From positions 1-17,581 of the forward strand of contig CAJTNK010000037.1 in assembly GCA_910577885.1 (NCBI GenBank): a DNA stretch of 17,581 bases, written 5' to 3'. The position numbers were made by a program, and so were the translations under genes. Below the pieces are notes generated by a model. That model had not been told where the DNA came from and did no database searches. It saw only the letters and a list, made by a program, of their open reading frames with translations. Below, one piece after another: positions 6,954 through 13,262 of this stretch. Within the stretch, counting starts at the first letter, position 1; every line of letters starts with the position of its first letter. This DNA is from an uncultured Rikenella sp. GTDB taxonomy: Bacteria > Bacteroidota > Bacteroidia > Bacteroidales > Rikenellaceae.

Positions 6954-8261
6954 CTACTTCTGCCGATAGATCTTCGTATAGCCGTAAATAGCCTCATCCC
7001 CGAGCTCTTCTTCGATCCGGAGCAGCTGGTTGTACTTGGCCATCCGGTCCGAACGGCTCATCGACCCGGTCTTGATCTGCCCCGAGTTGGTAGCCACCGC
7101 GATATCCGCGATCGTAGCATCTTCAGTCTCACCCGAGCGGTGCGACGTCACGCTGGTATACCCCGCCCGGTGCGCCATTTCGATCGCATCCAGCGTCTCG
7201 GTCAGCGACCCGATCTGGTTCACCTTAATCAGGATCGAGTTCCCGCAACCCATTTCAATCCCCTTCTTCAAGAACTCGACGTTGGTCACGAACAAGTCGT
7301 CCCCGACCAGCTGGCACTTGTCGCCAATGGCCGCCGTGAGCTTCTGCCAACCTTCCCAGTCGTTTTCACTCATGCCGTCTTCGATCGAGTCGATCGGGTA
7401 CTTTTCAACCAACCCTTTGAGGTATTCCACCTGCTGGTCCGAAGTCAGTTTCGCCCCTTTATCCCCTTCGAAGATAGTGTAGTCGTACACCCCGTTCTTG
7501 AAGAATTCCGACGAAGCGCAGTCCATCCCGATAGCCACATCACCCCCTTCGCACTTCCGCCCCGGTTTGTAACCTGCCTTCTTGATCGCTTCGATGATCG
7601 ATTCGATGGCATCTTCCGTCCCTTTCAAGGTCGGCGCAAAGCCCCCTTCATCGCCCACAGCGGTCGACAACCCCCGGTCATGCAACACCTTCTTCAAAGC
7701 ATGGAAAACCTCAGCCCCCATCCGCAAGCCTTCGCGGAACGACGCCGCCCCCACCGGACGGATCATGAATTCCTGGAAAGCGATCGGCGCATCCGAGTGC
7801 GACCCGCCGTTGATGATGTTCATCATCGGCACCGGCAAGGTCTTGGCATTCGATCCGCCGATGTACCGGTACAACGGCATCCCGAGGAAATTAGCCGCCG
7901 CCTTGGCGCACGCCAACGATACCCCCAAAATCGCATTGGCCCCCAAGTTCGACTTGGTCGGCGTCCCGTCCAGCGCGATCATGGTTTTGTCGATTCCGAC
8001 CTGGTCGGTGACCATCATCCCGACGATCTCTTTGGCAATTACTTCGTTGACATTATCGACGGCTTTCAGCACCCCTTTCCCGAGGTAGCGCCCTTTGTCA
8101 CCGTCGCGGAGTTCGAGGGCTTCGTTTTCGCCGGTCGATGCGCCGCTCGGCACCGCCGCACGCCCGAAAGCGCCGCTGGCAGTCAGTACTTCCACTTCCA
8201 CTGTCGGATTACCGCGCGAGTCGAGAATCTCGCGTGCATGTACGCTGATGATTTGTCCCAT
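6954..8261 (-). CDS. eno: Enolase (phosphopyruvate hydratase)
   Basis: This glycolytic enzyme interconverts 2-phosphoglycerate and phosphoenolpyruvate in the cytoplasm and is active as a dimer or octamer with Mg2+. The 435-residue protein is full length. It shows the mobile substrate loop SGASTGENEA (39-48), HSDAPIAFQEF (155-165), the catalytic Glu205 in GDEGGFAP, Mg2+ ligands at D247 (GMDCASSEFF), E294 (SIEDGM) and D321 (GDDLFVTN), the catalytic Lys346 in ILIKVNQIGS, and SHRSGETED (373-381). The start MGQIISVHAREILDSRGNP is the conserved N terminus. The gene follows rplQ by 131 nt but has its own Bacteroidota-type promoter and a strong terminator, so it is probably a separate unit that may receive some read-through from the ribosomal operon. 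No key residue is missing. Confidence 0.98.
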   Translation of the reverse strand: MGQIISVHAREILDSRGNPTVEVEVLTASGAFGRAAVPSGASTGENEALELRDGDKGRYLGKGVLKAVDNVNEVIAKEIVGMMVTDQVGIDKTMIALDGTPTKSNLGANAILGVSLACAKAAANFLGMPLYRYIGGSNAKTLPVPMMNIINGGSHSDAPIAFQEFMIRPVGAASFREGLRMGAEVFHALKKVLHDRGLSTAVGDEGGFAPTLKGTEDAIESIIEAIKKAGYKPGRKCEGGDVAIGMDCASSEFFKNGVYDYTIFEGDKGAKLTSDQQVEYLKGLVEKYPIDSIEDGMSENDWEGWQKLTAAIGDKCQLVGDDLFVTNVEFLKKGIEMGCGNSILIKVNQIGSLTETLDAIEMAHRAGYTSVTSHRSGETEDATIADIAVATNSGQIKTGSMSRSDRMAKYNQLLRIEEELGDEAIYGYTKIYRQK

Positions 8262-8315
8262 TTTTCTTGTTGGTTATTAAGTATTTGTAATGTTCTTATC
8301 TCCTCTGAAACAATC

Positions 8316-8361
8316 GAGGGGCACTCACCCGGTCACCAAGTGAACCGGGTAAATTCCCCTC
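8316..8361 (-). terminator. Stem-loop between rplQ and eno, possible terminator or attenuator
   Basis: GAGGGG (8316-8321) pairs with CCCCTC (8356-8361), and the inner arm ACCCGGT (8327-8333) pairs with ACCGGGT (8344-8350). On the minus strand it lies about 30 nt past the rplQ stop codon. Only a weak T-containing tail follows (GATTGTTTC), so termination may be partial. It lies just after the -7 box of the predicted eno promoter, so the distal part could also be in the eno leader. Confidence 0.5.
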
Positions 8362-8392
8362 AAAAATAGTGCATTGTTTCGAGCTACGCAAA
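8361..8392 (-). promoter_or_regulatory. Bacteroidota-type promoter for eno
   Basis: On the minus strand TTTG (8392-8389), 20 nt, then TATTTTTG (8368-8361) matches the -33 TTTG and -7 TAnnTTTG consensus of the Bacteroidota primary sigma factor. The -33 element directly abuts the rplQ stop codon (TAA at 8395-8393). Transcription would start around 8355, giving a leader of about 90 nt before the enolase ATG. Confidence 0.75.
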
Positions 8393-8935
8393 TTATTCCG
8401 CAGCCGCATTGGTGGTAGCCTCCGCCGTAGCTTCCGCCACATTGGTCGTAGCCGCCGCCTCAGCAGTAGCCGCCGCATTCTTCTTGGCCCCGCTCCCCGC
8501 GCGCCGCGTACGACCTTTCCCCGCCGCCGCATTGCCACCCGATTTCTTCGCCGCTCCTGCATTCTGGGTGTATTCGCCGTTGAAGTCCACCAGTTCGATG
8601 AAGCAAGTCTCGGCGCCATCCCCCTGCCGGAAACCGGTCTTCAAGATCCGGCAGTATCCCCCCGGCCGCTCGGCAATCTTCGGAGCCACTTCGCGGAAAA
8701 GCTCACTTACCGCCTCCTTATTCTTCAGGTAAGCGAAGACCATCCGCCGCGAATGGGTCGAATCGTCCTTCGACTTGGTGATGATCGGTTCCACGAAAGT
8801 CCGCAGCGCCTTCGCCTTGGCCAGCGTGGTGCTGATCCGTTTGTGCAGAATCAGCGACGCTGCCATATTCGCCATCAAAGCCTTCCGGTGCGAAGCCTGA
8901 CGACCCAAGTGGTTGATGGTTTTGTTATGTCTCAT
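8393..8935 (-). CDS. rplQ: 50S ribosomal protein L17 with a low-complexity C-terminal extension
   Basis: L17 is a large-subunit protein near the peptide exit tunnel. The family core fills residues 1 to about 130: MRHNKTINHLGRQASHRKAL, the ISTTLAKAKALR block, and the conserved GGYCRILKTGFRQGD and CFIELVDFN strands. The remaining 50 or so residues form a low-complexity tail, first basic (KKSGG, GKGRTRRAGSGAKK) and then Ala/Thr/Glu-rich up to NAAAE. The 180-residue total is long against roughly 120-160 for most bacterial L17. The start lies nine nt after the rpoA stop, the tightest junction in the minus-strand block. It is the last ribosomal gene before a stem-loop and the enolase promoter. Confidence 0.97.
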   Translation of the reverse strand: MRHNKTINHLGRQASHRKALMANMAASLILHKRISTTLAKAKALRTFVEPIITKSKDDSTHSRRMVFAYLKNKEAVSELFREVAPKIAERPGGYCRILKTGFRQGDGAETCFIELVDFNGEYTQNAGAAKKSGGNAAAGKGRTRRAGSGAKKNAAATAEAAATTNVAEATAEATTNAAAE

Positions 8936-8944
8936 AGTTGTTTG

Positions 8945-9937
8945 TTAGTCTTTGTCGAGTTTGTACTTAGCTACGTCCATCCCGAAGTGGAGGTTCAAGC
9001 TTTCGAGCAGTTCGTCCAGTTCGGACAAGGATTTCTTCCCGAAGTTTCTGAATTTCAGCAGGTCGCTGCGCTGGAACCGCACGAGTTCGCCCAAGGTTTC
9101 CACCTCGGCCGCCTTCAGGCAGTTCAGCGCCCGCACCGACAGGTCCTGTTCCGTCAGTTTGGTCTTGAGCAATTGCCGCATGTGCAGAATATCCTCATCG
9201 AACTCCTCGGTAGCCGCCTTCTCTTCCGTATCCAGCGTGATCTTCTCGTCCGAGAAGAGCATGAAGTGGAAGATCAGGATCTTGGCCGCCTCTTTCAAGG
9301 CATCCTTCGGGTGAATGGATCCGTCGGTAGTAATCTCGATGGTGAGTTTTTCGTAGTCTGTTTTCTGCTCTACCCGATAGTTTTCGACCGCGTACTTGAC
9401 GTTTTTGATCGGCGTATGAATCGAGTCGATCGGGAGGAGTCCGAACGGCGCATCGGCCGGTCTGTTCTCCTCTGCCGGCACATACCCGCGCCCTTTCCCG
9501 ATGGTGAGTTCCATTTGGAATTTGACGTCGGGTTCGAGGCGGCAAATCAGCAGATCCGGGTTGAGCACTTTGAAACCGGTCATGAAGTTCGACAAGTATC
9601 CGGCGGTAAGTTCCGTAACCCCGGTGACATTGACGGTTACTTTTTCGGTTTCGACGTTTTCGACGGTCCGCACCAGCCGTACCTGTTTGAGGTTCAGGAT
9701 GATTTCGATCATCTCCTCCATCACGCCGGGAATGGAGGCGAACTCGTGGTCGACCCCCGGAATATGCACGGTCGTGAAGGCATACCCTTCGAGCGAAGAG
9801 AGGAGGATGCGGCGGAGTGCATTACCGACCGTGATGCCGAACCCGGGCTCCAGCGGACGGAATTCAAACCGTCCGAAAGAGGCCGACGAGTCGAGCATAA
9901 TCACTTTGTCGGGCTTCTGGAATGCTAATATTGCCAT
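8945..9937 (-). CDS. rpoA: DNA-directed RNA polymerase subunit alpha
   Basis: The alpha subunit dimerises to nucleate RNA polymerase assembly and contacts promoters and activators through its C-terminal domain. The 330-residue product has the N-terminal assembly domain with the conserved FGRFEFRPLEPGFGITVGNALRRILLSSLEG region (split here: FGRFEFRPLE at 21-30, PGFGITVGNALRRILLSSLE at 31-50). It also has a linker rich in acidic residues (TEEFDEDILH) and a complete alpha-CTD from about residue 260 (DLSVRALNCLKAAEVETLGE, then RNFGKKSLSELDELLE). The start is ATG 9937. It is 26 nt from rpsD and nine nt from rplQ, the standard alpha-operon order. No truncation or unusual feature was seen. Confidence 0.98.
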   Translation of the reverse strand: MAILAFQKPDKVIMLDSSASFGRFEFRPLEPGFGITVGNALRRILLSSLEGYAFTTVHIPGVDHEFASIPGVMEEMIEIILNLKQVRLVRTVENVETEKVTVNVTGVTELTAGYLSNFMTGFKVLNPDLLICRLEPDVKFQMELTIGKGRGYVPAEENRPADAPFGLLPIDSIHTPIKNVKYAVENYRVEQKTDYEKLTIEITTDGSIHPKDALKEAAKILIFHFMLFSDEKITLDTEEKAATEEFDEDILHMRQLLKTKLTEQDLSVRALNCLKAAEVETLGELVRFQRSDLLKFRNFGKKSLSELDELLESLNLHFGMDVAKYKLDKD

Positions 9938-9963
9938 AATTGTGTGTGCTCCTCGATTAATTA

Positions 9964-10572
9964 CTATTTAGAGTAGAGTTCGACGATGAGTTGTTCGTTG
10001 ATGTTTTCCGGGATTTCGGCCCGTTCGGGTTTTTGCATGAATTTCCCGGCCATCGCCGCAGCGTCCCATTCGAGCCACGAGAAACGGCTTCTCTGGCTGG
10101 ACCCCAAGGCATTGGCAATGACTTCCAACGATTTCGATTTTTCGCGAACGGCTACGATCTGGCCCGGTTTGAGCGAGTAGGAAGGAATATTGACCACCTC
10201 GCCGTCCACGGTGATATGCCGATGCGACACCAACTGCCGCGCGGCAGCGCGCGTCGGTGCGATCCCCATCCGATAAACGACGTTATCGAGCCGCGATTCG
10301 AGGAGTTGCAAGAGCACTTCGCCGGTCACCCCCCCTGCGCGTTCAGCCGCCTCGAACGTGCGACGGAACTGCTTTTCGAGCATCCCGTAGAGTGCTTTTA
10401 CTTTTTGTTTTTCCTTGAGCTGTACGCCGTATTCGGATACTTTTTTACGCCGCCGGTTGAGCCCGTGTTGTCCCGGGGGATAGTTCTTCTTTTCGAATGA
10501 AGAGTCCGACCCGAAGATAGGTTCGCCGAATTTGCGGGCGATTTTGGTTCTTGGTCCTGTATAACGTGCCAT
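9964..10572 (-). CDS. rpsD: 30S ribosomal protein S4
   Basis: S4 is a primary 16S rRNA-binding protein that nucleates 30S assembly; in several bacteria it also represses the alpha operon. The 202-residue product starts MARYTGPRTKIARKFG and carries the NYPPGQHG motif (30-37). An S4 RNA-binding domain spans about residues 94-150 (RLDNVVYRMG, RQLVSHRHITVDGEVVNIPS). The zinc-binding Cys cluster of some S4 proteins is absent, as is common in this phylum. Its leader is unusual: 175 nt separate it from rpsK, and this gap contains a motif shared with the rpsM and rpsH upstream regions. That leader is a candidate site for autogenous control, but no known S4-binding structure could be identified by eye. 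Confidence 0.98.
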   Translation of the reverse strand: MARYTGPRTKIARKFGEPIFGSDSSFEKKNYPPGQHGLNRRRKKVSEYGVQLKEKQKVKALYGMLEKQFRRTFEAAERAGGVTGEVLLQLLESRLDNVVYRMGIAPTRAAARQLVSHRHITVDGEVVNIPSYSLKPGQIVAVREKSKSLEVIANALGSSQRSRFSWLEWDAAAMAGKFMQKPERAEIPENINEQLIVELYSK

Positions 10573-10630
10573 GTTTGTTTTTTACTTTTTTGTCTTGCGT
10601 TGTGGAATGTGTCAAAAAAGGGTGATGATC

Positions 10631-10682
10631 TTCTCCGGTATCAGGCCCTCCCTCTTTCTCTTAGGTGCCGGGCGCGTTGTGG
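10631..10682 (-). repeat. Shared intergenic element in the rpsD leader
   Basis: Read on the minus strand this stretch has GGCACCT, then GAGAAAGAGGG, GGCC and CCGGAGAA. The rpsM leader (11672-11632) has the same four blocks in the same order. Directly upstream on the minus strand lies the complement of GGGCGCGTTGTGG (10670-10682). That 13-mer also occurs at 17459-17471 upstream of rpsH, next to another CCGGAGA-containing block. It is therefore a small dispersed element; its function is unknown. Confidence 0.5.
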
Positions 10683-10747
10683 AACGGCGCCTGTCTGCCG
10701 AGAGGTACAAAGGATGGACCGCAGACCGGTTCGAAAAAAAAGATCGA

Positions 10748-11137
10748 TCAGACGCGACGCCGTGCCGGCGGCCGGCAGCCGTTGTGCGGCAGCGGCGTAA
10801 CATCCACAATTTCGACCACTTCGATCCCGGCACCGTTAATGGTCCGGATGGCCGATTCGCGTCCCGATCCCGGTCCTTTGACATAGACTTTCACTTTGCG
10901 AAGCCCGAGGTCATAAGCCACCTTGGCGCAATCCTGCGCAGCCGTTTGCGCGGCATACGGGGTATTTTTCTTGGAACCCCGGAATCCCATTTTCCCGGCA
11001 GAGCTCCAGCTGATAACCTGCCCTTCGCCGTTGGTCAAGGTGATAATTACGTTATTGAACGTCGAGTGTACGTGCGCCTGTCCGAACGCATCGACTTTAA
11101 CGACTTTCTTTTTGACTGATCCTGTTTTCTTTGCCAT
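10748..11137 (-). CDS. rpsK: 30S ribosomal protein S11
   Basis: S11 sits on the 30S platform near the mRNA 3' side and contacts S6/S18 and the Shine-Dalgarno helix region. The 129-residue sequence is typical: basic start MAKKTGSVKKKVVK, HVHSTFNNVIITLTN, GEGQVISWSSAGKMGFRGSK, the strand KVYVKGPGSGRESAIR, and the conserved C terminus DVTPLPHNGCRPP ending ARRRV. It lies 48 nt downstream of rpsM on the minus strand and 175 nt before rpsD. That second gap is much longer than elsewhere in the alpha cluster. The conserved ends and family length support the start at ATG 11137. Confidence 0.98.
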   Translation of the reverse strand: MAKKTGSVKKKVVKVDAFGQAHVHSTFNNVIITLTNGEGQVISWSSAGKMGFRGSKKNTPYAAQTAAQDCAKVAYDLGLRKVKVYVKGPGSGRESAIRTINGAGIEVVEIVDVTPLPHNGCRPPARRRV

Positions 11138-11185
11138 AATTTCAATTACCTGCTAACGTTGGAGTTAGGATAAACCGATTAACAA

Positions 11186-11566
11186 CTACTTGGTAGCTTT
11201 TTTCTTGTTCGCAACGGTTTTCTTGCGTCCCTTCCGGGTACGGGCATTGTTTTTGGTGCTTTGTCCGCGTACGGGCAGCCCCAAGCGATGCCGGATCCCG
11301 CGATAACAGCCGATGTCCATCAAGCGTTTGATGTTGAGCTGAATGGTGGAACGCAGTTCCCCTTCGACGCGAATACCTTCGTTAGCGATGGCGTTACGGA
11401 TAGCTCCGACCTGTTCGTCGGTCCAGTCTTTGACTTTGGTATCCTGGTCGATCCCTGCCTTTTCCAAGATAACGGCGGCGGTGCTCCGCCCGATGCCGTA
11501 GATGTAGGTGAGGCCGATGACGCCTCGTTTGTTTTTCGGTAAGTCGACTCCGACAATACGTGCCAT
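11186..11566 (-). CDS. rpsM: 30S ribosomal protein S13
   Basis: S13 lies in the 30S head and forms intersubunit bridges with the 50S and contacts with tRNA. The 126-residue product has the conserved N terminus MARIVGVDLPKNKRGVIGL, the helical YIYGIGRSTAAVIL block, the helix region EGELRSTIQLNIKRLMDIGC and the RNA-binding tail YRGIRHRLGLPVRGQSTKNN, followed by a basic Lys-rich end. Length is as expected. It begins the classical alpha-operon order S13-S11-S4-RpoA-L17. A 193-nt leader separates it from rpmJ, with a repeat-like element in the middle and an A/T-rich end. This is the position where S4-responsive leaders occur in some other bacteria, but no such fold was recognised. Confidence 0.98.
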   Translation of the reverse strand: MARIVGVDLPKNKRGVIGLTYIYGIGRSTAAVILEKAGIDQDTKVKDWTDEQVGAIRNAIANEGIRVEGELRSTIQLNIKRLMDIGCYRGIRHRLGLPVRGQSTKNNARTRKGRKKTVANKKKATK

Positions 11567-11631
11567 ATGTGTTGTTTGTCTTTTCTTTGGAAATTCTTAA
11601 AGCTCGGTTTTGCGTTGGGGGGATGGTTCTT

Positions 11632-11672
11632 TTCTCCGGGCCTCTCTTTCTCGGTGTGTCAAGCGAGGTGCC
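11632..11672 (-). repeat. Shared intergenic element in the rpsM leader
   Basis: On the minus strand the blocks are GGCACCT, ACCGAGAAAGAGAGG, CC and CGGAGAA, in the same order as in the rpsD leader (10669-10631). The rest of the 193-nt gap is GC-rich with small stems such as GGTGCGTGCCACGCG near 11699-11713, and it is A/T-rich next to both genes. No minus-strand TAnnTTTG box was found here. The element is therefore more likely to be transcribed as an operon-internal leader than to mark a promoter. Confidence 0.5.
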
Positions 11673-11759
11673 TCCGCCTCCGTTCCCCGCGGCAACCTGG
11701 TGCGTGCCACGCGTTAGAGATGAATGGGAGAAAAAAGAATCCGTCCTCCTAATAAAATA

Positions 11760-11876
11760 CTACCCCTGACGCATCTTGAGTTTCGGGTTTTTCTTGCAGA
11801 TGACGTACACACGCCCTTTGCGGCGTACGATCTTGCAGTCTTCACTGCGTTTTTTGATAGATGCTCTGACTTTCAT
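11760..11876 (-). CDS. rpmJ: 50S ribosomal protein L36
   Basis: L36 is the smallest large-subunit protein, binding 23S rRNA near the base of the L7/L12 stalk. The 38-residue product runs from MKVRASIKKRSEDCKIVRRK to KKNPKLKMRQG and is full length. The start is ATG 11876; an open frame extends 26 codons upstream but is not L36-like. The canonical zinc site C-x2-C-x12-C-x4-H is broken. Ser11 replaces the first Cys and Leu32 replaces the His, leaving only Cys14 and Cys27. Zinc-free L36 variants are well known in bacteria, so the protein is probably functional without metal. It lies 102 nt after infA and 193 nt before rpsM. Confidence 0.95.
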   Translation of the reverse strand: MKVRASIKKRSEDCKIVRRKGRVYVICKKNPKLKMRQG

Positions 11877-11978
11877 CGTGTTTTGTTGTTTTCTTTGAGT
11901 GGTTCCGCCCCCTCCGGTCTGTGTTCTCCGCTGGTTCGCCAGGGAGATCCTCATGTTGTAGCAGGGCGGCCTGCAAAA

Positions 11979-12197
11979 TTACTTGTATCGGAACGAAATC
12001 CGTCCTTTCGACAAGTCGTAAGGTGACATTTCGACCTTTACTTTATCCCCTGGCAGGATTTTGATGTAGTGCATCCTCATCTTGCCGGAGATGTGGGCGG
12101 TGATTATGTGTCCGTTGTCGAGCTCCACGCGGAACATGGCGTTGGACAAGGCTTCGATAATCGTGCCGTCCTTTTCGATCGCTGCTTGTTTGGCCAT
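11979..12197 (-). CDS. infA: Translation initiation factor IF-1
   Basis: IF-1 binds the 30S A site and works with IF-2 and IF-3 in start-codon selection. The 72-residue single S1/OB-fold protein is full length: MAKQAAIEKDGTIIEAL, NAMFRVELDNGHIITAHISG, KMRMHYIKILPGDKVKVEMS and PYDLSKGRISFRYK, all characteristic. It lies 45 nt downstream of map and 102 nt before rpmJ on the minus strand, the usual spc/alpha junction arrangement in Bacteroidota. Just past its stop is a small GCAGG/CCTGC stem (about 11963-11976), too weak to call a terminator. The start at ATG 12197 gives the conserved N terminus. Confidence 0.98.
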   Translation of the reverse strand: MAKQAAIEKDGTIIEALSNAMFRVELDNGHIITAHISGKMRMHYIKILPGDKVKVEMSPYDLSKGRISFRYK

Positions 12198-12242
12198 TCG
12201 GTTGATTGGTTAAAGCATTGCTTGGTGGGAACCTGTCGTTCG

Positions 12243-13028
12243 TCAGTCGATCGGCAGGTTCTTTTCGATATACTCGAAAGTCGTGAGGACATCCGGCCCC
12301 TGTTCCGTAATCGCCACCGCGAATTCGAAATGAGCAGAGGGTTTTCGGTCGGCGGTTCTGACAGTCCAACCGTCCGATTCAAAGTGTACGTGTCTGGCAC
12401 CGAGATTAATCATGGGCTCGATACAGAGCACCATCCCGGGTTTCAGCAGCGGACCGCTGCCCCGTTTGCCGTAGTTGGGGACTTGCGGTTCTTCGTGCAA
12501 AGCTCTCCCGAGGCCGTGTCCGACCATTTCGCGGACGACGGTCATCCCGTGGCTTTGGGCGTATTCCTGTACGGCGTGGGAGATATCGCCAATTCTATTT
12601 CCCACCTTTGCCTGCGCAACACCTCTATAAAGGGCCTCCTTGGTGACGTCCAGCAGCTCGCGCACCCGAGGTGCCAAGCTGTCCAAGCCTCCTACCGCAA
12701 ACGTGTAGGCGGAGTCGCCATGAAAACCGTTCATAAATGCGCCGCAGTCGACCGACAAGATGTCGCCTTCCTGCAACTCATACCCGGAGGGGATCCCGTG
12801 AACGATCTGTTCGTTGACCGACATGCAGAGCGTAGCCGGAAATCCTCCGTAACCTTTGAAATTCGGCACCGCGCCTTGCGAGCGAATGTACTCTTCGGCC
12901 AGCGCGTCGAGTTCGGCGGTCGTAACGCCCGGACGGATGTTACGCCCCACCAAAGCCAACGTACGGCTGACGAGCTGATTGCTCTGACGCAGCAATTCGA
13001 TCTCCTCTGGAGTTTTCAGGTATATCAT
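12243..13028 (-). CDS. map: Type I methionine aminopeptidase
   Basis: MetAP removes the initiator methionine from nascent proteins whose second residue is small. The 261-residue protein has the complete two-metal site: Asp94 (LSVDCG), Asp105 (FHGDSAYTF), His171 (VGHGLG), Glu204 (LCIEPM) and Glu235 (AHFEFAVAI). It also has the substrate-contacting His77 in NEQIVHGIP. There is no N-terminal zinc-finger extension. The start at ATG 13028 (MIYLKTPEEIELL) is the family N terminus. The frame is open for 24 more codons upstream, but these translate a repeat and hairpin region and are rejected. The gene follows secY by 224 nt, with a hairpin 11 nt before the ATG, and precedes infA by 45 nt. Confidence 0.97.
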   Translation of the reverse strand: MIYLKTPEEIELLRQSNQLVSRTLALVGRNIRPGVTTAELDALAEEYIRSQGAVPNFKGYGGFPATLCMSVNEQIVHGIPSGYELQEGDILSVDCGAFMNGFHGDSAYTFAVGGLDSLAPRVRELLDVTKEALYRGVAQAKVGNRIGDISHAVQEYAQSHGMTVVREMVGHGLGRALHEEPQVPNYGKRGSGPLLKPGMVLCIEPMINLGARHVHFESDGWTVRTADRKPSAHFEFAVAITEQGPDVLTTFEYIEKNLPID

Positions 13029-13038
13029 TTCTATATAT

Positions 13039-13062
13039 AAAAGAACCCTTTTCCGTTCTTTT
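13039..13062 (-). other. A/T-flanked hairpin immediately upstream of map
   Basis: AAAAGAAC (13039-13046) and GTTCTTTT (13055-13062) form an 8-bp stem with an eight-base loop. On the minus strand it is followed by TTTTATATATAG and then, within 11 nt of the stem, the map ATG. It could be a weak attenuator or a structure limiting ribosome access. It lies at the downstream edge of the repeat array. Confidence 0.45.
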
Positions 13063-13069
13063 TTCCGGG

Positions 13070-13205
13070 CTCCGCCGAAGGATAAATCCTCAGGAAGCAA
13101 TGTTCTCCGCCGAAGGATAAATCCCCCAGGAAGAAAATCCCTCTTTCAAGTATGGAATCCCTCCGGATAAATTCGCTCCCCGAAGAATAAACGCCCCCCG
13201 GCAAG
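13070..13205. repeat. Degenerate tandem repeat between secY and map
   Basis: Two near-identical units share CTCCGCCGAAGGATAAATCC followed by CAGGAAG (13070-13097 and 13105-13133), 35 bp apart. Two decayed units follow: CTCCGGATAAATTC (about 13160-13173) and CTCCCCGAAGAATAAACGCC... ending CGGCAAG (13176-13205). Each good unit contains GGATAAATCC, a short inverted repeat. The units differ in length and no conserved spacer length is seen, so this is not a CRISPR array. It lies in the presumed transcript between two essential genes. Confidence 0.7.
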
Positions 13206-13223
13206 GCCCGTCAAGAGAGAGTG

Positions 13224-13262
13224 GAACAGTTAAAAGTCCAATCCTAACGATCCTAACTGTTC
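13224..13262 (-). other. Inverted repeat overlapping the secY stop codon
   Basis: GAACAGTTA (13224-13232) pairs perfectly with TAACTGTTC (13254-13262), enclosing 21 nt that contain the direct repeat ATCCTAAC-G-ATCCTAAC (13241-13257, partly in the stem). On the minus strand the secY stop TAG lies at the base of the stem. No T-run follows, so it may be an mRNA-end or processing structure rather than a terminator. Confidence 0.45.

Noticed and set aside
6897..8369. 490-codon plus-strand open frame
   Set aside because: It is antisense to enolase; the length reflects codon bias of the true gene, and the translation is Arg/His/Pro-rich without a domain.
8369..9928. 519-codon plus-strand open frame
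   Set aside because: It is antisense to rplQ and rpoA, both certain genes; no domain was seen.
13029..13100. A 24-codon N-terminal extension of methionine aminopeptidase
   Set aside because: It translates the hairpin and repeat leader; MIYLKTPEEIELL at 13028 matches the family start.
13101..13205. Possible small CRISPR array
   Set aside because: Repeat copies decay quickly, spacing is irregular, units share most of their length with no unique spacers, and no cas gene is near.
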